Shown here in pieces: positions 1 to 12,269 of a stretch of DNA of 64,000 nucleotides. How positions within the stretch are numbered: the first letter of the stretch is position 1; the number at the start of each line of letters is the position of its first letter. Made by a program: the position numbers and the translations under genes. The DNA comes from Eonycteris spelaea (lineage: Eukaryota > Chordata > Mammalia > Chiroptera > Pteropodidae): positions 2,232,001-2,296,000 of the forward strand of contig PUFA01000224.1 of NCBI GenBank assembly GCA_003508835.1, in the 5' to 3' direction. A model generated the notes under the pieces. The model was not told where the DNA came from. It made no database searches and saw only the letters and a program-made list of their open reading frames with translations.

Positions 1-18
1 ATTTTCGAAGTAATTCTG
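1..18 (+). CDS. ULK4: ULK4 coding exon, 3' end only (window starts inside the exon)
   Basis: Reading from base 1 gives Ile-Phe-Glu-Val-Ile-Leu, followed immediately by a strong donor (GTAAGA at 19-24), so the exon ends in phase 0. These six residues run directly into the protein encoded by the exon at 39151. The joined reading (IFEVIL then EHQENILG) matches the C-terminal ARM/HEAT-repeat part of the pseudokinase ULK4 as I remember it. The human residue equivalent to the second Ile is, I believe, Thr. ULK4 resembles ULK/ATG1 kinases but its kinase domain is degenerate. It is linked to ciliary and neuronal functions, and its C-terminal half is helical repeats. Alone, 18 bases would prove nothing. 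The call rests on continuity with the downstream exon and on the donor site. Confidence 0.8.
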
Positions 19-24
19 GTAAGA

Positions 25-3000
25 AAGGAAATATGCATCTGATATTTCAGTGGAATTTAAACAATTTTAAAGTTTTGATCACATTGTGTGCTCAGATTCT
101 AACCCTAACTTGGCCCAGAAGGCTTTTGTGTGTCTTCTGTCATCTTACTTAGCCTTGTCGGTCTCAGTTTCCTTGTCTGAGCTGTGTCCAGCTCTGAAGC
201 CATATAGGGACAACCGTTTAATGACCTGCCCTCTTTTCACAGAGCCTTTGCATTTTAGTTCCATTGACTTAAACCAGAGGTTATCTACTATAAAGAATAC
301 TTTATCCGAGGTTAGTTTGTGGAGGGAGGGCAGAGTGATCACTGTGCCTCAGTATGAACTTTCTGATGTTCGATGCGAAGTCCTCTCGCATGTAGTGACG
401 GGTCAGGTCAGCCGTTTTATGCCTATGGACAGAACGTTGTCTTCTTCGGAATGTGGACTAGCTTCCGCATACCTTTATTCATAGAATGGATCTTAATTAG
501 AAACCATCCGTTAAAGAAAACCTTTCATCTGTGGTTCCTATGTGTAGGGAATAAAATGGGTTGCAGAATAGACCTTTCTTACTTCCGATAAATCCCATTT
601 ATACCAAATGCAGATTAGAAAATTAGGCTGAAAATCGAGTTGGGTCTTATAGCAATAAATGCCCTTAACTAAAGAAATGTTCTTTTGTACCTGGGTGGGT
701 TATCCCCCTTTGCCAAAAACTTTCCCTCCAAAGCTAATTGGAACACAAGGGACAAAGGAGGGAACAGAGCAGCCAGATCAGCCTATCCTACTTTGGTCAC
801 TCATGGAGCAGTCACTGTGATGGTCTGATAACCCCACACATGGAAAACTAGTGTTCTTTAATCATCCCAAAATATTTCTCTACAAGTTGTTTGTATGTCA
901 ACGTGGCTTTCTGGTGAAACGTTCTTTTTCTTAGCTCCAAATCACCCCTTCACTTTCAGGGGAGCCAGTTGGATTTGCTGAGCTGTTTGAGTTGGGCAGG
1001 GAGGAGGAGTGGGAGTGGGTGTGAGCCTGGGTTGAATTGCTTCAGGTAGAAAAAGGGCACTTTAGAGCCAGTATTAGGAGAATAAGTAGAGAAAAAGGAG
1101 ACGAAGAAACATGGAGATGAAGGGCTTATGGGGATTTGGAAGCTTTGCCAAGTGGTCTGTGTGTCTCCCCACCTTCAGCGGGATGTACATTTCTTGCCGA
1201 TTTATTGTAGAATTGGATTTGTTTTGGAGAGCCGTGGGTGCAGTAAACTGCTGGGTTTTGGACACATGGTTGGGTGTGGGGCAAGAGTCAGTACTGTTCA
1301 AAGTCAGCTGCACCTGGCTTGTGTTTGAAAACTGACTGGCATTGCACAAAGGGAGAATACTGTAGAGCTAGAATGGGCCTCAGTGGGTGGAGGGGACTCA
1401 TCCCTTGCTGTGGCTGAAGGGCCTCTAACCTGTTAAAGTCAATACAGCTCCTTTGGTGAATGGTAAAAGTTCTCATCCTGTCCTTTGGCAATCATCTCGA
1501 GGTCTATACTCCACACATAGAAAATTCCTTCATGTAAGTTACCAAAACCCCTCCATACTTGATTAATCTTTGTGTAATAGCACCTAGCAATGCTTCAGAT
1601 TTTATAAACCGCAGTAAATGTTTAATTGGTTAAGGTCATAATTTAAACCATGGTCATTGTGTCGTAGCTGTTATAGGGAATGAGTGGAAGGTGACATCTC
1701 TCCAGGTTAGGATTTCAGCTGGTCCTGAGCCCAGTGACCTCTCAGGCACATATGGGATGTTCCTCCAACCAGAACAGCTCCATACTCAGGTATTTTGTAG
1801 GATAGTATTTTAAAAAGAGGTCCTGCTGCTAAAATAAGCAAAGAAAAAACAGTTGGAAATCACTGCTTTTCAGGACAGGATGTTGATGTCCTTGCAGAAT
1901 ATTGTTAAGTTCTTATTCTGCTTTTGTCTTTCCTGAGTTGAGTTATCGCAACTTTTTTTTCTCTGTATAAATAAAATTTTAATCAACGAAATATTTTTGT
2001 GTCATTTATCCTGTGAACTGTTACCTCCTCCTTTCTAAATTTTTGTCACCGAGCTAAGCATGATAGTATTTTGATTCTGCAATGCACACTCCCCTGCCCC
2101 CAGATTTTAATATTTCTGAAACTGGGATGTACTTTCCAAATCAATGGCATTTTATAATTGCTTTCAGCCAGGCAACCTGGTTATCATTGCCTTAACCAAT
2201 TTATTTTACTTTTCTTTTTCTTTTTATAAGTGCCCAAAAGTGACATAAGGATATAGGTCTAAGTATGTCTAAAAGAACTCTTCCAGTAAAAACAAAATGA
2301 AAATTCTGTGTAATGAGAAACCATGTCATAGTTTAACTGGCCGCATTTTTCTTAGTGCTTGATAAAATAGTCATGCATCTTAGAATGGTTGGATTCCTAG
2401 TTTCAGGAAACATAGTATATTCTTAAATTAAGTTTGGTTTCTAAGTTCAAGGGTCTATCTGGGGTCTAGTGCATGAGTAGCGGTTTCAAGCAATGATTTG
2501 ATCAGAAGGAGAATAATGAGAAGATTGTGTAGGCCCAGCCTGCTTGGCTGTCGCTTATGTACTAAAAAAAGCAGAAGAGCGTTTGACTCATTTATCTGGT
2601 CGTCCACTGTGACCTCTTAATTACTTTTTCCTTTACTCTTAGTCCATGACTATTGTCCAGCTTCTGTATGATGCACTTAAAGCCTGATTACAGGTTTTAT
2701 AACTTTCTTCTTTTTTTTAAAAAAAATAGAGTTTCTCATAAGATATGCTGTTGTCAGCAGCACATCCTCTCAGAGATGTTTTTCATTAAGAAAGAAAACC
2801 TTTCTCTTCTCAGGGGCAGGCATTGCAGGTAGCTTCTGTGTCTTTACCTCTGGCCTGGAGGCAAGTGAAGATGGAGAGAACAGAATTTTGAATTTGATGT
2901 CATATTTGTGCTAAATAGCTAAGTACAGATCTTTAAAAATGATTTCTGGAGTTGTGCGCTAGAACAGGCACTCCAAGTGTGGATCCCACTGGTTAGATAC

Positions 3001-3090
3001 ATAACCAATCGAAAGTAGTTTTCATTATTTATATAAAAAAGATGAAAGCCATCTCCAGTTGTGACTGCTGACTCAGGAGGCACAGTGCTC
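25..3090. other. Unassigned intronic sequence
   Basis: Mostly unique-looking and AT-rich, with short T-runs near 1950 and 2711. I recognise no gene or named repeat. Two short open frames (86-484 + and 1074-1349 -) have no coding signature. Confidence 0.5.
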
Positions 3091-3099
3091 CGTCTTGTC

Positions 3100-3420
3100 T
3101 GGGTGCCTAATATGTGCCCCCTGGATTCATGGTGCAGGGGCGGGCCATGTGTAGGCCCATAGCTGGTCGGGAGTAGTGTGGAAACTTAATGGGGGGAGAT
3201 ATAGAGAACGCTGTGGATCCCAAGGAAGGGAACAACTGACAGCTCAGTGTGGGGAGAAGAAGAAGTAACCTTTGAACATGGCTTTGAGGGAGCTGTCATG
3301 ATGAAGGGGGAAGTCCAGCTTGGTGGGTGGTGAGTCCTTAGCGGTGCCTGGACCAGAGATCATGAAGTATAGGGAGTGAGGCTGAAAGGCAGTTTGGGAT
3401 CCTGCAGAATTTTATGCGTT
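3100..3420 (-). repeat. Possible L2 LINE fragment, antisense
   Basis: G-rich text with the rhythm of antisense L2 (gain-of-weight phrases such as GGACCAGAGATCATGAAG and a TGGGATCCTGCAG region near the right end) but badly decayed. An unrelated old repeat is possible. Confidence 0.35.
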
Positions 3421-3429
3421 TTTATATTT

Positions 3430-6400
3430 GTTTGGCTTTGCGAATAATTTATGCTTTCCAAAATCAGATGGCATCTTCTACAGAAAAAAACAAACAAACT
3501 CTTAGAACCCCTGTGCTGCAGGGGCTACGTGCAGTGAGGAGGTAGGCCGCTCAACCGCAGGGTTGGGACTGGGAGAGAATCAGGCTTAGGGTGATGGGAT
3601 TATACTGGAAACCTGAAGCAAGTTGAAAGCTGGATTCTGGGAGTTCTCTGCAGGTCTCCATCGGCAGGGTTTTTGAGAACAGCCGAAGTGACTGCAGGGA
3701 AGGAGCATAAAAGGCAGAGAAAGTCTCAGAGGTCCACACCATGGGCGCAGGAGTGCTCACCCCACGTCCAGGGCAGAGAGGAGGCAGGGTATTTTAATCC
3801 AGCGCTCCAGCCACAGGGTCCCTGCTCTTGGCAGGCCACACGGTGGGAAAGCCAGGCAGCTAGCTGCTCGCCTTCTAAAAGGAGCTGTCACAGCATCTGG
3901 GCTGCTTTGCTGGCCAGGCCCCCCGGGGAGAGCACCGCATTTTTGCTGGCAGTGCAGGCAGCCGTCGTGGGTGGGGATGGAGGCGGAGGCAGCACGCACT
4001 GGCGCACGCTGAATGGATTCCTCCGTAGTCTTCATGGTCCCCATTGGAAGAGGCTGGGGGCTTGGTTTTGTTGTGCAGAGTCGCCGCATGAGCAAGAAAG
4101 AAGGCGTTCTTTTTCCCCTTTTGCCACTTTTCTGAAGAGTAAAAGTTACAGCTAAACAATGTCAAGTACGAGTTTGGACGGATCGATCGGCCTTTGCATT
4201 TTGCCATAACTCTAATCTCTCTTCATTTTATTTCAGTGGTTTCTGTTGGGCCTACTTCAGTAAATCATTTTAATGCCAAGTAATAGAGGCGCACTGTTCT
4301 TCATTGGGGAAAAAAAAATCTTTATTCATGGCAGATTTTCCAATATGTGCCAGAATATCGCCGTCATGATATTTTATGTGTCTGTTCCAAAGCAAACAAT
4401 TAAAGAGCAATTGCAGTGGCAAATGTTAACAATAAAAAGGAATGAGATGAGCAATACACAAGTTTGACAGTGATATTGTTTTAGCAATTCTTGAGGATAG
4501 CGGTTGAAGCGAGCTTCAGTCAACCTTTTGAATCAGCTGTATCTTTCGAAGGGATTCCCTCTACGACAGGCCCGTGGAGCCCAAACGGTTCATCACTGAG
4601 ACGCCAGCACCGTACAGACGGCGGCCACGTGCCACGGAAGGAGTGTTTTCGTCCCGTGTGTACGCATCAGGCTCCGTTCTCATCGCAGCCCATGTAACGC
4701 GACTGGGTTCTTAGGGTATATGTTAAAACGACAAGTTCCTGCTACGCTCACACATCGGCACACCGGTGTCCAGCATGCCATTGATAAGATTCTGCTGCTG
4801 TGCACACGGGCAAGATTTGCTTAAAATTTCAAAATGCTTGACTTAGGAAGATACTTTCACAGTTACACTCAGAGTCCTTATTAAACACAGGAGATCAACC
4901 TGATTCTTTAACCTACGTGTATACCTAGTCAGGACTTCTGTAGGTTGCAGAGTGGAGCTGTATAACCAGTTCTTGTGTATGCAAAGAGGACTTGACACAC
5001 GTCTAGCATACTGTCCTTAAAGTATGTATTTCGAGGTGCTTTCATGCGGGGGGCGGGCGGGTGGTGGAAATGGATATGCGTGGATCTGTTCTTTGCCGCT
5101 TAAGTCGTAAATTTGAATTTGCAAAATAACTCTTAGGGCTAAAATGCAATCTGTTGATGAAGCATCCAATGAAGTGAAGTTGCCCGCATAACAACTGAAC
5201 AAATGACTTTAATCTGATTAATGCCACGTTTCTTGCTTAGCTGAGTACATGGGCCGAAGCTAAGTAAAATAAATGTATGTCCTTAAATTTTGGCTAACGC
5301 TTAACAAGTTTCTACAAATCAGCCCAATTGGTTTGGAAGAAGAGGGACTTTGTTAAGATAAAAAACGTATTGTACCCACTGAAAAAAAGCGAAGCCAGAC
5401 CTGAGGTATCTTCGGCCAAGCAGAGGGCACTTGTTGGGCATGTTCCACACACGGCTCCTCCCAAGTCAGTCTGAGTTTTATGATCGTTATATGTCTCGGT
5501 CTGCTTGGGCATGGGCTTCACTTTGCGGAAACAGTATCCCTTCTTCCTTCTCTCTAAGGACACAGTCTAGTTAAAAAGCATGGAGGTAGATCAATGACAG
5601 GACAGTAAATAATGCACTTCTTAAGAGCAAGCTTTTGTATTTTTTGGCTTTTATTCTTGATTGCGGAATTAGACTTCTGGAGAAGCGAGGGTAAAATTAG
5701 GGCGCATCAAGTGAGTGAGGCCTCAACGAGGATGAACTACAGATGAGGGAAGGGAGAGGCATAGTCCATTAAGGTGGCTGAGGAACTCAAGAGGAAGCAA
5801 ACCACTGCGTGAACTTTTGAAGAAGCAGGCAGTCAGGATGACACTAAAAGAAGAGGCGGCGTTTCTGTTCAAAGGTCCGTGACTCTTGGGTGCTTGCGGG
5901 AGCCTTGCCTTCTGCACCCACCTCATGCCTGAGCTATTGACTGGATTCCCCCCGCTGACCTGCACTTTTCAGTAGCATAGCCCCAGACAGAGCACACTGA
6001 GCCTTGGAACACGGCTGGTCCAGACTGAGATGTACTCTGTGTCAAATACATACTGGATTTCCAACAAAAAAAAAAGTATGAAGTAGCTGGTTAATCTCCT
6101 TATATTGATTGCATATGAAAATGATAATATTTTGGATCTATGGGGCTAAATGCGATATTATTCAAAATCATTTCTTTTGACTTTTTCACTGACGTTTCAG
6201 AACACTTACAACACGTGGTTTGTGTTCTCTTTCTGTTGGATGGTGCTGCAGTAGGTGATTTCCTAGGTTTTGTATCCTCAGTGACGCTGTGAGTGTCACT
6301 TAGAGGAGAAACCACACCCCGTGCAGCCTCGTTTGCCCCCCAGCCCTTTGCCCTCCCTGCTCTTCGCCTTTCTGTGTGTCCTTATTTACCAGTGACCAAG

Positions 6401-7220
6401 AGGGAGGCGAGGCACGGCTGTCACATTTTGATCCTTCCTTCCTAGATAGCAGTCTCGGCAGACCTTTCTCCCCTGGATTGGAAGGAGAACTAGTAGGAAG
6501 GGCCGTGTTCTTTCGTGTGACATACTCACTAAAGGCGGTTCGTTGTAGCTCCCTTGAATTTTGACCATGGATGGTGAACACTGCTCAATTTTGCTCCTTT
6601 CCTAACTCTGGACTGTCTGGGGATGACCAGCCATTGGCCATCTTTCGGTTCGGGCTTGCATTAAAAATAAAATGCCTACTGCGAATATTAGGCATTACCC
6701 AGTCTCACTATCCAGAACCCTTTTATAAGATGGAACAAAGTGAAATGACTTTTGGTAACTACAGAGAATGCCGGGAAGGGCCTAGGGTAAAATGGATCGT
6801 CACTCATTCTCAATGTGTAACCACTGAATGTTACTTTTTCTCAAACTTCTTTGGTAATACAGGACCTCAGAAAGTTTATTCAGGAACAGAACAATTGAGA
6901 AGACCCACTTTTGAAGAAAGTGGAAGTGTCAGCAAAAAGTTACTAGTTTTGATTACATAAGCAGCAAGCGTCTATAGCATTTGCCTTAGATGCTCTTTTG
7001 CATTTGTTTTCTTGGATGAGCAAGAAAAAGCAGAATTTATATGCTTACCCAGAGCTGCAAAGGATTTTCCGATTGAGCCAGGAAATCTGATGCACTAAAG
7101 TAGTTTACAGATTTATGGGAAAAAGAGAGCTTTTTAAACAGCTCTAGCAAGTGAAATTGGATTTTGGATTTATTAGAGGTACCAAATTGGAGAAAGACTG
7201 TGATGAGAAGCCAGTAAAGG
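3430..7220. other. Unassigned intronic sequence with possible conserved non-coding DNA
   Basis: No recognisable repeat or gene. GC-richer open frames on both strands at 3673-4155 and 3757-4095 overlap each other and look like chance. The part at 4140-4700 is flagged separately. 5600-6960 is unique-looking and contains an open frame of 129 codons at 6571-6960 with no recognisable protein signature. Confidence 0.5.
4560..4705. promoter_or_regulatory. CpG-dense unique patch, candidate regulatory DNA
   Basis: About 14 CpGs in roughly 145 bp, in an intron where CpG is generally depleted. It lies beside an AT-rich stretch (4200-4500) with homeobox-like CAATTAA and several ACAAT/TTGTT motifs. Only composition supports a regulatory role. 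Confidence 0.3.
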
Positions 7221-7229
7221 CAAGTTATT

Positions 7230-8385
7230 ACCTAGGATTTTTAGGTTTATTTTTTCTGCTAAGAAACAATACGTACTTGTGAAGAGTTCAAACAGGACAG
7301 GATTATCTAACATAGGATGTGAAGGCCTTCCATAACATCACAGCTTACAGCTCAATACATATTCTCTTTGTTATTTTCCACATATGCATTATACCTTTTT
7401 TCCCTCAAAAATGGGACCAACTAAATATTCTGCTTTGTATCTATCTTACTTCATAATATCCATTGCAGCAATGTGTGTGTATATGTATTACATGTTCTAC
7501 TTCATGCTCATGTAATATTTTATTGTGTTAGCATAATGAGCCAATCCTCATTGATGGACATTTCAAGTGCCCACCCCCCAGCTTTGTGCTTATATGAGCC
7601 ACTCTGAACAGAATATCTTTGTCCTATCTTCACACATCTGTGTGAGTTTCTGTAGGGTGTTTTGAAGTTGAATTATTATACCAAAGTATATGCATCTTTT
7701 GTATTTTAGTATTACTCTCCAAAATGGTAATTTTAAATTGCCCACACAGCTGTACAAAGCAACAGCTGTTTCGTCACACTCACAACTGAGTATTATTGAT
7801 CTTTTAAATTGTCAGTTGTTTGTATTTTGAGCTGTTTGCTTTTCAATATCAGAGTCACATTTATCAATTTTTTTTGCTTATAACGTGTCTTTTTCAGCAT
7901 GATTAGGAAAGGACTTCTAAACAAGGTTATAAAATGTTAACTCATCTTTTATTCTATACATTTATGATTTCATGATTAAATTTTAAATCTTTGCTCCAAA
8001 ATAACTTTGTCATGAGGAATGACACAAATCCAGCTTTTCTCTTCCCCATGCTCCCTCTCACCGTCACTATTTGTTCCAACATATTCGTTGGTGCAAACCA
8101 TCATGGGGTGCCATGTTTAGCCTTCTTTCACTCCACATATTGTTCATCTCTGTTGACATACAATAAAATGCATCTATTTATTACGTATAATTTGATGAAC
8201 TCTTACATAGGTACATTTAGTCAAGATAATGAACATAGTCATCATCTCCCCTTGCCCCCAATTTCCTTGTGCCTTTCTATAATCCTACTCCACAGACTCA
8301 GGCGACTATTAATTTGCCTTCAGTCACTGTAGATTAGGTTGTATTTTCTAGCATTTTATGTAAATACGTAATAAGGCATGGATTT
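7230..8385 (-). mobile_element. Old L1 LINE fragment(s), antisense
   Basis: Plus-strand text reads as reverse-complement ancient L1 3' sequence: the TTGATGAACTCTTACATAG phrase near 8190, the CACATATGCATTATAC region, and the 'gagccactctgaacagaatatc' zone near 7600. Probably more than one fragment. No intact ORF. Confidence 0.6.
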
Positions 8386-8569
8386 TCTTCTTTCTTTAAT
8401 GGACCCCTGGCTGCTTTGAGCATACTTCATTTATTCTAGGGAGAAAGCATTGTGTCTGATGTTAACATCACCACTGTGACTTCCTTTGATTAGTGTTAGG
8501 AAGGCATATATTTTTTTTCCCATTCCTTAACTTTTAACCTAGCTATGCCTTTATGTTTAAAGTGATTTT

Positions 8570-8890
8570 TAAAAATTAATTTTCAAATTTAAGTATAGGT
8601 GTATAGTCTTATATTGGTTAAATTAGTTTCAAGTGCACAATAGAGCGATTCAACATTTTCATACCTTACAATGTGATCACCCCACTAATGTGAGTAATTC
8701 GGTCACTGTGTAAACTTATCACAATATTATTGACTGCTGTATTCTCCTTCCCTTCCACCCTTCCCCCTAACTCCTCCCTTCTGGCAAGTATCCCTTTGGT
8801 CTCTGTTTCTACGAGTCTGTTTCTATTTTGTTTGTTTTAATTTTTTTTAGATTCCACATATAAGTGAAACCATACGATATTTGTCTTTCT
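8570..8890 (-). mobile_element. L1 LINE 3' end, antisense
   Basis: Reverse complement of an L1 3' UTR/ORF2 end: GTTTCAAGTGCACAATAGAG, the AATGTGATCACCCCACTAAT zone, CACAATATTATTGACTGC and, at the right edge, the ORF2-tail phrase ACATATAAGTGAAACCATAC. Confidence 0.8.
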
Positions 8891-9259
8891 TAAGCAAAGA
8901 GCACACGGGACCTGAATCAATGTCACCAATGTGCAGCTTAATTAAATCTTTATGTGTACTGATTATCTGGCGCGTCCGGTCTTAGTGTTCAGTTTAGGGT
9001 TTAGGGCATCCTGAATGCTTAGGGCCCGGATGTCTCCTGGTGTTTCATGACTCATGCGTAGCAGGCATCTTTTGCTCTTTTCCCCCACTTTTCTTCATGT
9101 TTAGCACACGTATGCTCTATCTGTATTTGTAAACTCATACATCTCATTTATCTTCTCCTATATCAGAATGAAATACCCTCAAGTAGGCAGGCCACTTCAT
9201 GCGTTCCATGTAAGAACCTGACAGGAGTGTATTTTATTTTTAGTAGCTCCTCACGACAC

Positions 9260-9640
9260 ACATCATAAAATCGAACTCCTGCAAAACCCTGCATGACGTG
9301 ACTGTGGCTCCCTCTCCTGCCCTGTGTCTTACCTCCCTTTCCCTTCCTGGCGATGCTTCCACCCATGCTGACTCCTCAGCTTCCTGATTGAGCTACGCAT
9401 ATAGGCCACTTGTCTCCTACCTCAGGACCTTTGCTCTTACTATTCCCTCTCCCCAGAATGTTCTTCCATCTCTGAATGGTTCAGTGCACGCCATCCTTCA
9501 GATTTCAGAGAGACCTTCTCTACCTCATCTTAACGTAGTCCTGTGAGAACAAAGGGGCCACGCCTCTCTCCAGCCTCGCCTGTCATCTAGCCCAAAGTAG
9601 CCTTAGATATTAAGTAGCCACTGTTACGTGTCTATCGAAA
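9260..9640 (+). repeat. L2 LINE 3' region, sense
   Basis: Shows the L2 order CAGGACCTTTGCTCTTACTATTCCCTCT, CCCAGAATGTTCTTCC, then CTTCAGATTTCAGAGAGACC. These are the conserved 3' phrases of L2, with typical ancient divergence. Confidence 0.7.
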
Positions 9641-9649
9641 GTTAAGTAT

Positions 9650-10740
9650 AACGCGTATTATTATTTTTAATGTAGTGCTGAATTCAATATGCAAACATTT
9701 TTAAAGGTTTTTACAGAAATACTTATAAATGAAATTGGTCTTTAGTTTCTGTATCAAGTCTGTTCTTTATATTTTGAAATGTTTCTGGTTTTACAAGAAA
9801 TTGCAAAGGTGGTACAGAGGGGTCCTGTGTATTCCACTCTGTTTCTCCCAGTGGTTATATTTTATATAAGTGTACTGCAGTTTCAAAACCAGGAAGTCAA
9901 CATTGGTACACTATCGGTGTAGTTCAATGTATGTACATTTTTCAGTGTGTGTGGTTTTTTTTTTTATGGCCAAGGATATGGTTTGTCTTGGTTTATGTTC
10001 TATGGATGCTCGAAAGGAATGTGTATGTTGCCATTAATCATTGCAAAGTTGTGTAAATGTTGATTAGATCCTGTTGGTTGCTTGTGGTGTTGAGTTCTAT
10101 GTTCTTGCTGATTTTCTTTCTAGTTATTCTATCAGTTGAGAGAGGGTGCTGAAGTCTCAGTTAATCGTGGGTTTGGCTGTTTCTCTTTTTGTCTCCCACT
10201 TTGTGCCTCAGTGTTTTGCCGCTCTGGTGCTGGTTCATGCGTCTTTAGGACAGAGACGTCTTCTTGGTTATTTGAATCATGTCATTTTATTGTTATCGTT
10301 TTATCATATGTAATGTCTCTATGTTCCTTTTAATTTCCTTGCCTCTGAAGTGTGTTTTTTTCTGGTATCAATGTAGCTATACCTGCTTTATTTTGATTAA
10401 TGTTTTCATGGTGTATCGTTTTCCATCCTTTTAATGTTCAACCCACCTTTATCATTATATTTTTAATGAGTTTCTTATAGACAGCATGTAGTTGGGTCAT
10501 TTTTTAAAATATTAATTCACTCCTCAAATCTGTCTTCTGTGGTGTATTAGACCTTTTATATTTAATATAATTATTGAAGTATTAAATTTGCCGTTTTATT
10601 TTTTCTATTGTTTTTCTGTTATCTTTTTTCTGCCTTTCTGTAAATTACCTGGGCATTTTTTTTTTTAGAATTCCACTTTGATTTGTGTGTGGTGTTTTGA
10701 GTGTATCTCTTTGTCGGTGGTTACTCTAGATATCATACAT
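9650..10740 (-). mobile_element. Old L1 LINE ORF2 fragment, antisense
   Basis: From about 9930 the text is reverse-complement L1 ORF2: ATGGATGCTCGAAAGGAATGTG, GATTAGATCCTGTTGGTTG, CAATGTAGCTATACCTGCTTT and TTCTTATAGACAGCATGTAG. Many stops and shifts. The part before about 9930 is less certain. Confidence 0.75.
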
Positions 10741-10742
10741 AA

Positions 10743-10744
<2 letters not shown>

Positions 10745-10782
<38 letters not shown>

Positions 10783-10796
10783 CGTATATATATGTA
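10745..10796. repeat. (GT)n microsatellite with TATACGTATATATAT tail
   Basis: A pure GT run followed by alternating TA/CG steps gives about 52 bp of unbroken alternating pyrimidine-purine. It sits at the end of the antisense L1. Confidence 0.95.
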
Positions 10797-10804
10797 AAGT
10801 TACA

Positions 10805-11110
10805 ACAACCTACTAGGTCCATCGGGCAGTAATCTGTGGTAGACCTTTGCTGGGTCTGATGCTGCAGCTAGAGAGACGAATGAAACACAGGTCTTGGCCC
10901 CAGTGAGCTCACTGTTTACTGGGAAGGCAGACGTAACTCAACAGTTACCATACAGAATAGCGTAAGTTATAACCGAGATACTCAGGGGGCGAACTGTGTG
11001 ACGTGGGATGACTAGAGCCCCTGGGAAAAGGGGACACTTAGGTTGAGCAGCAAGGGTTGAAGTTTGCACGATAGACAGTGTTGTTCACTAGCGGAAGCGT
11101 GAGTGTGCTC
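10805..11110 (-). repeat. Possible L2 fragment, antisense
   Basis: Resembles the antisense L2 block (GACGAATGAAACACAGGTCTTGG, then AGCTCACTGTTTACTGGG), equivalent to the better-preserved copy at 47415. Weak. Confidence 0.45.
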
Positions 11111-11334
11111 TGTTCCCTTCCCCAGAGGGTGTGTGCCTGTCCTTCCTCTGCTTGGGTAACTCTTTCTGCTCTCCTGTCGGGATTAACTACCAATGATGCC
11201 TCTCCTCTCTTCTCAGCTGTCTCTTCCTGAGAATCTTTTGGCTCCCTTGACCAGGTGAGACGCCTTTGTCACAGGTGCTTCCTTGTTGCAGTTGGCAGTT
11301 TTACACTTGTTTTGTGTCATTAGTGGATTAAAAG

Positions 11335-11465
11335 GTCAACCACTGGTTACTGACTTCATACAGCAGGGACTGTCATATTTGGTCACCAGTGTATCCCTGC
11401 GCTAGATCGTTGGCTGGCGCATAGTAGGCGCTCAGTAAATGCCTGCGTGAGTCATGCATGAGGGG
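11335..11465 (+). repeat. L2 LINE 3' terminus, sense
   Basis: Contains GCAGGGACTGTC, CACCAGTGTATCCCTGC and GCGCATAGTAGGCGCTCAG followed by TAAATG, the canonical L2 3' end. Confidence 0.7.
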
Positions 11466-11789
11466 GCATGGTGGGAAGTGTTAGGTGCACTATGAAGGGC
11501 TTTATGTCCATGTCAAGGACTCTACCTCATGTTCTCTGATGACCCTTGGAAGTATATTAAGCCCAGATCTGACATAACTAGATTTCATTTAGAAAGATCT
11601 ACCTGGAAACCATCTGTGTGGGAAACACACTCAGAACATGTGAGTAAAGCAGTATTAAGTAGATAATTCTTAAGTTAGTCACTAACCTTTCCATTTTGAA
11701 AATGCCTTTTCTGACCAGCCTTTTAATACATTCAGTAGATTCTCCCTGATGGTATGGTTAAGAGTGGCTTTTAGAGTTTGTATCCATGG

Positions 11790-12262
11790 TAGGCAGAATA
11801 TTGCCTCCGCCTACCAAGATGCCCATGTAATTCCCGAAACCTGTGTATGTTAGGTTGCTCGGCGAGGAGAATTTAAGGAGATGGAATTAGGGTTGTTAAT
11901 CAGCTGACTTTAAGATGAGAGTATCCTGGATTGTCCAGGTGGACCCAGTGAAATCACAGGGGCCCTTTAAAGGAAGCAGAAGGCGTCCTCAGAGAGAGAG
12001 GGCGAGAGCGCGAGAGCAGATGAGATGTGAGCGAGACTCACCTGGCCATTGCTAGCTTCGAACTTGGAAGGGGATCACAGGCCAAGGAATGCCTGCAGCC
12101 TCGAGAATCTGAAAGGAAAGGAAATGCAGCCCTGCTAACATCCTGATTTTTTAGTTCAGTGAGACCCATCTTGGACTTCTGACCTGGAACTGGAAGGTAA
12201 TAGCTTGTGTTAATCGACTAACTTTGCAGTAACTTGCTGCAGCAGTATTGGACCCTAACAGA
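11790..12262. repeat. Ancient LTR-like/medium-reiterated mammalian repeat
   Basis: Recognisable phrases of a common mammalian repeat: AGATGCCCATGTAATTCCCG, GTATCCTGGATTGTCCAGG followed by TGG, CAAGGAATGCCTGCAGCCTC, GCAGCCCTGCTAACATCCTG, GTGAGACCCATCTTGGACTT and a terminal CAGCAGTATTGGACCCTAAC. I cannot name the family securely; LTR is my best guess. It encodes nothing. Confidence 0.6.
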
Positions 12263-12269
12263 ACACCGC

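Noticed and set aside
3673..4155. 160-codon + open frame
   Set aside because: It fully overlaps two antisense frames of about 110 codons and has low-complexity composition (Gly-, Ser- and Arg-rich). Looks like chance.
4210..4330. Extra ULK4 exon after the acceptor-like TTTTATTTCAG at 4225-4235
   Set aside because: The protein already reads continuously from the exon at 1-18 to that at 39151, so no constitutive exon is needed. A cassette exon could not be excluded without RNA data.
8985..9010. Interstitial telomere-like TTTAGGG words
   Set aside because: Only two non-tandem-quality copies; not a telomere relic.
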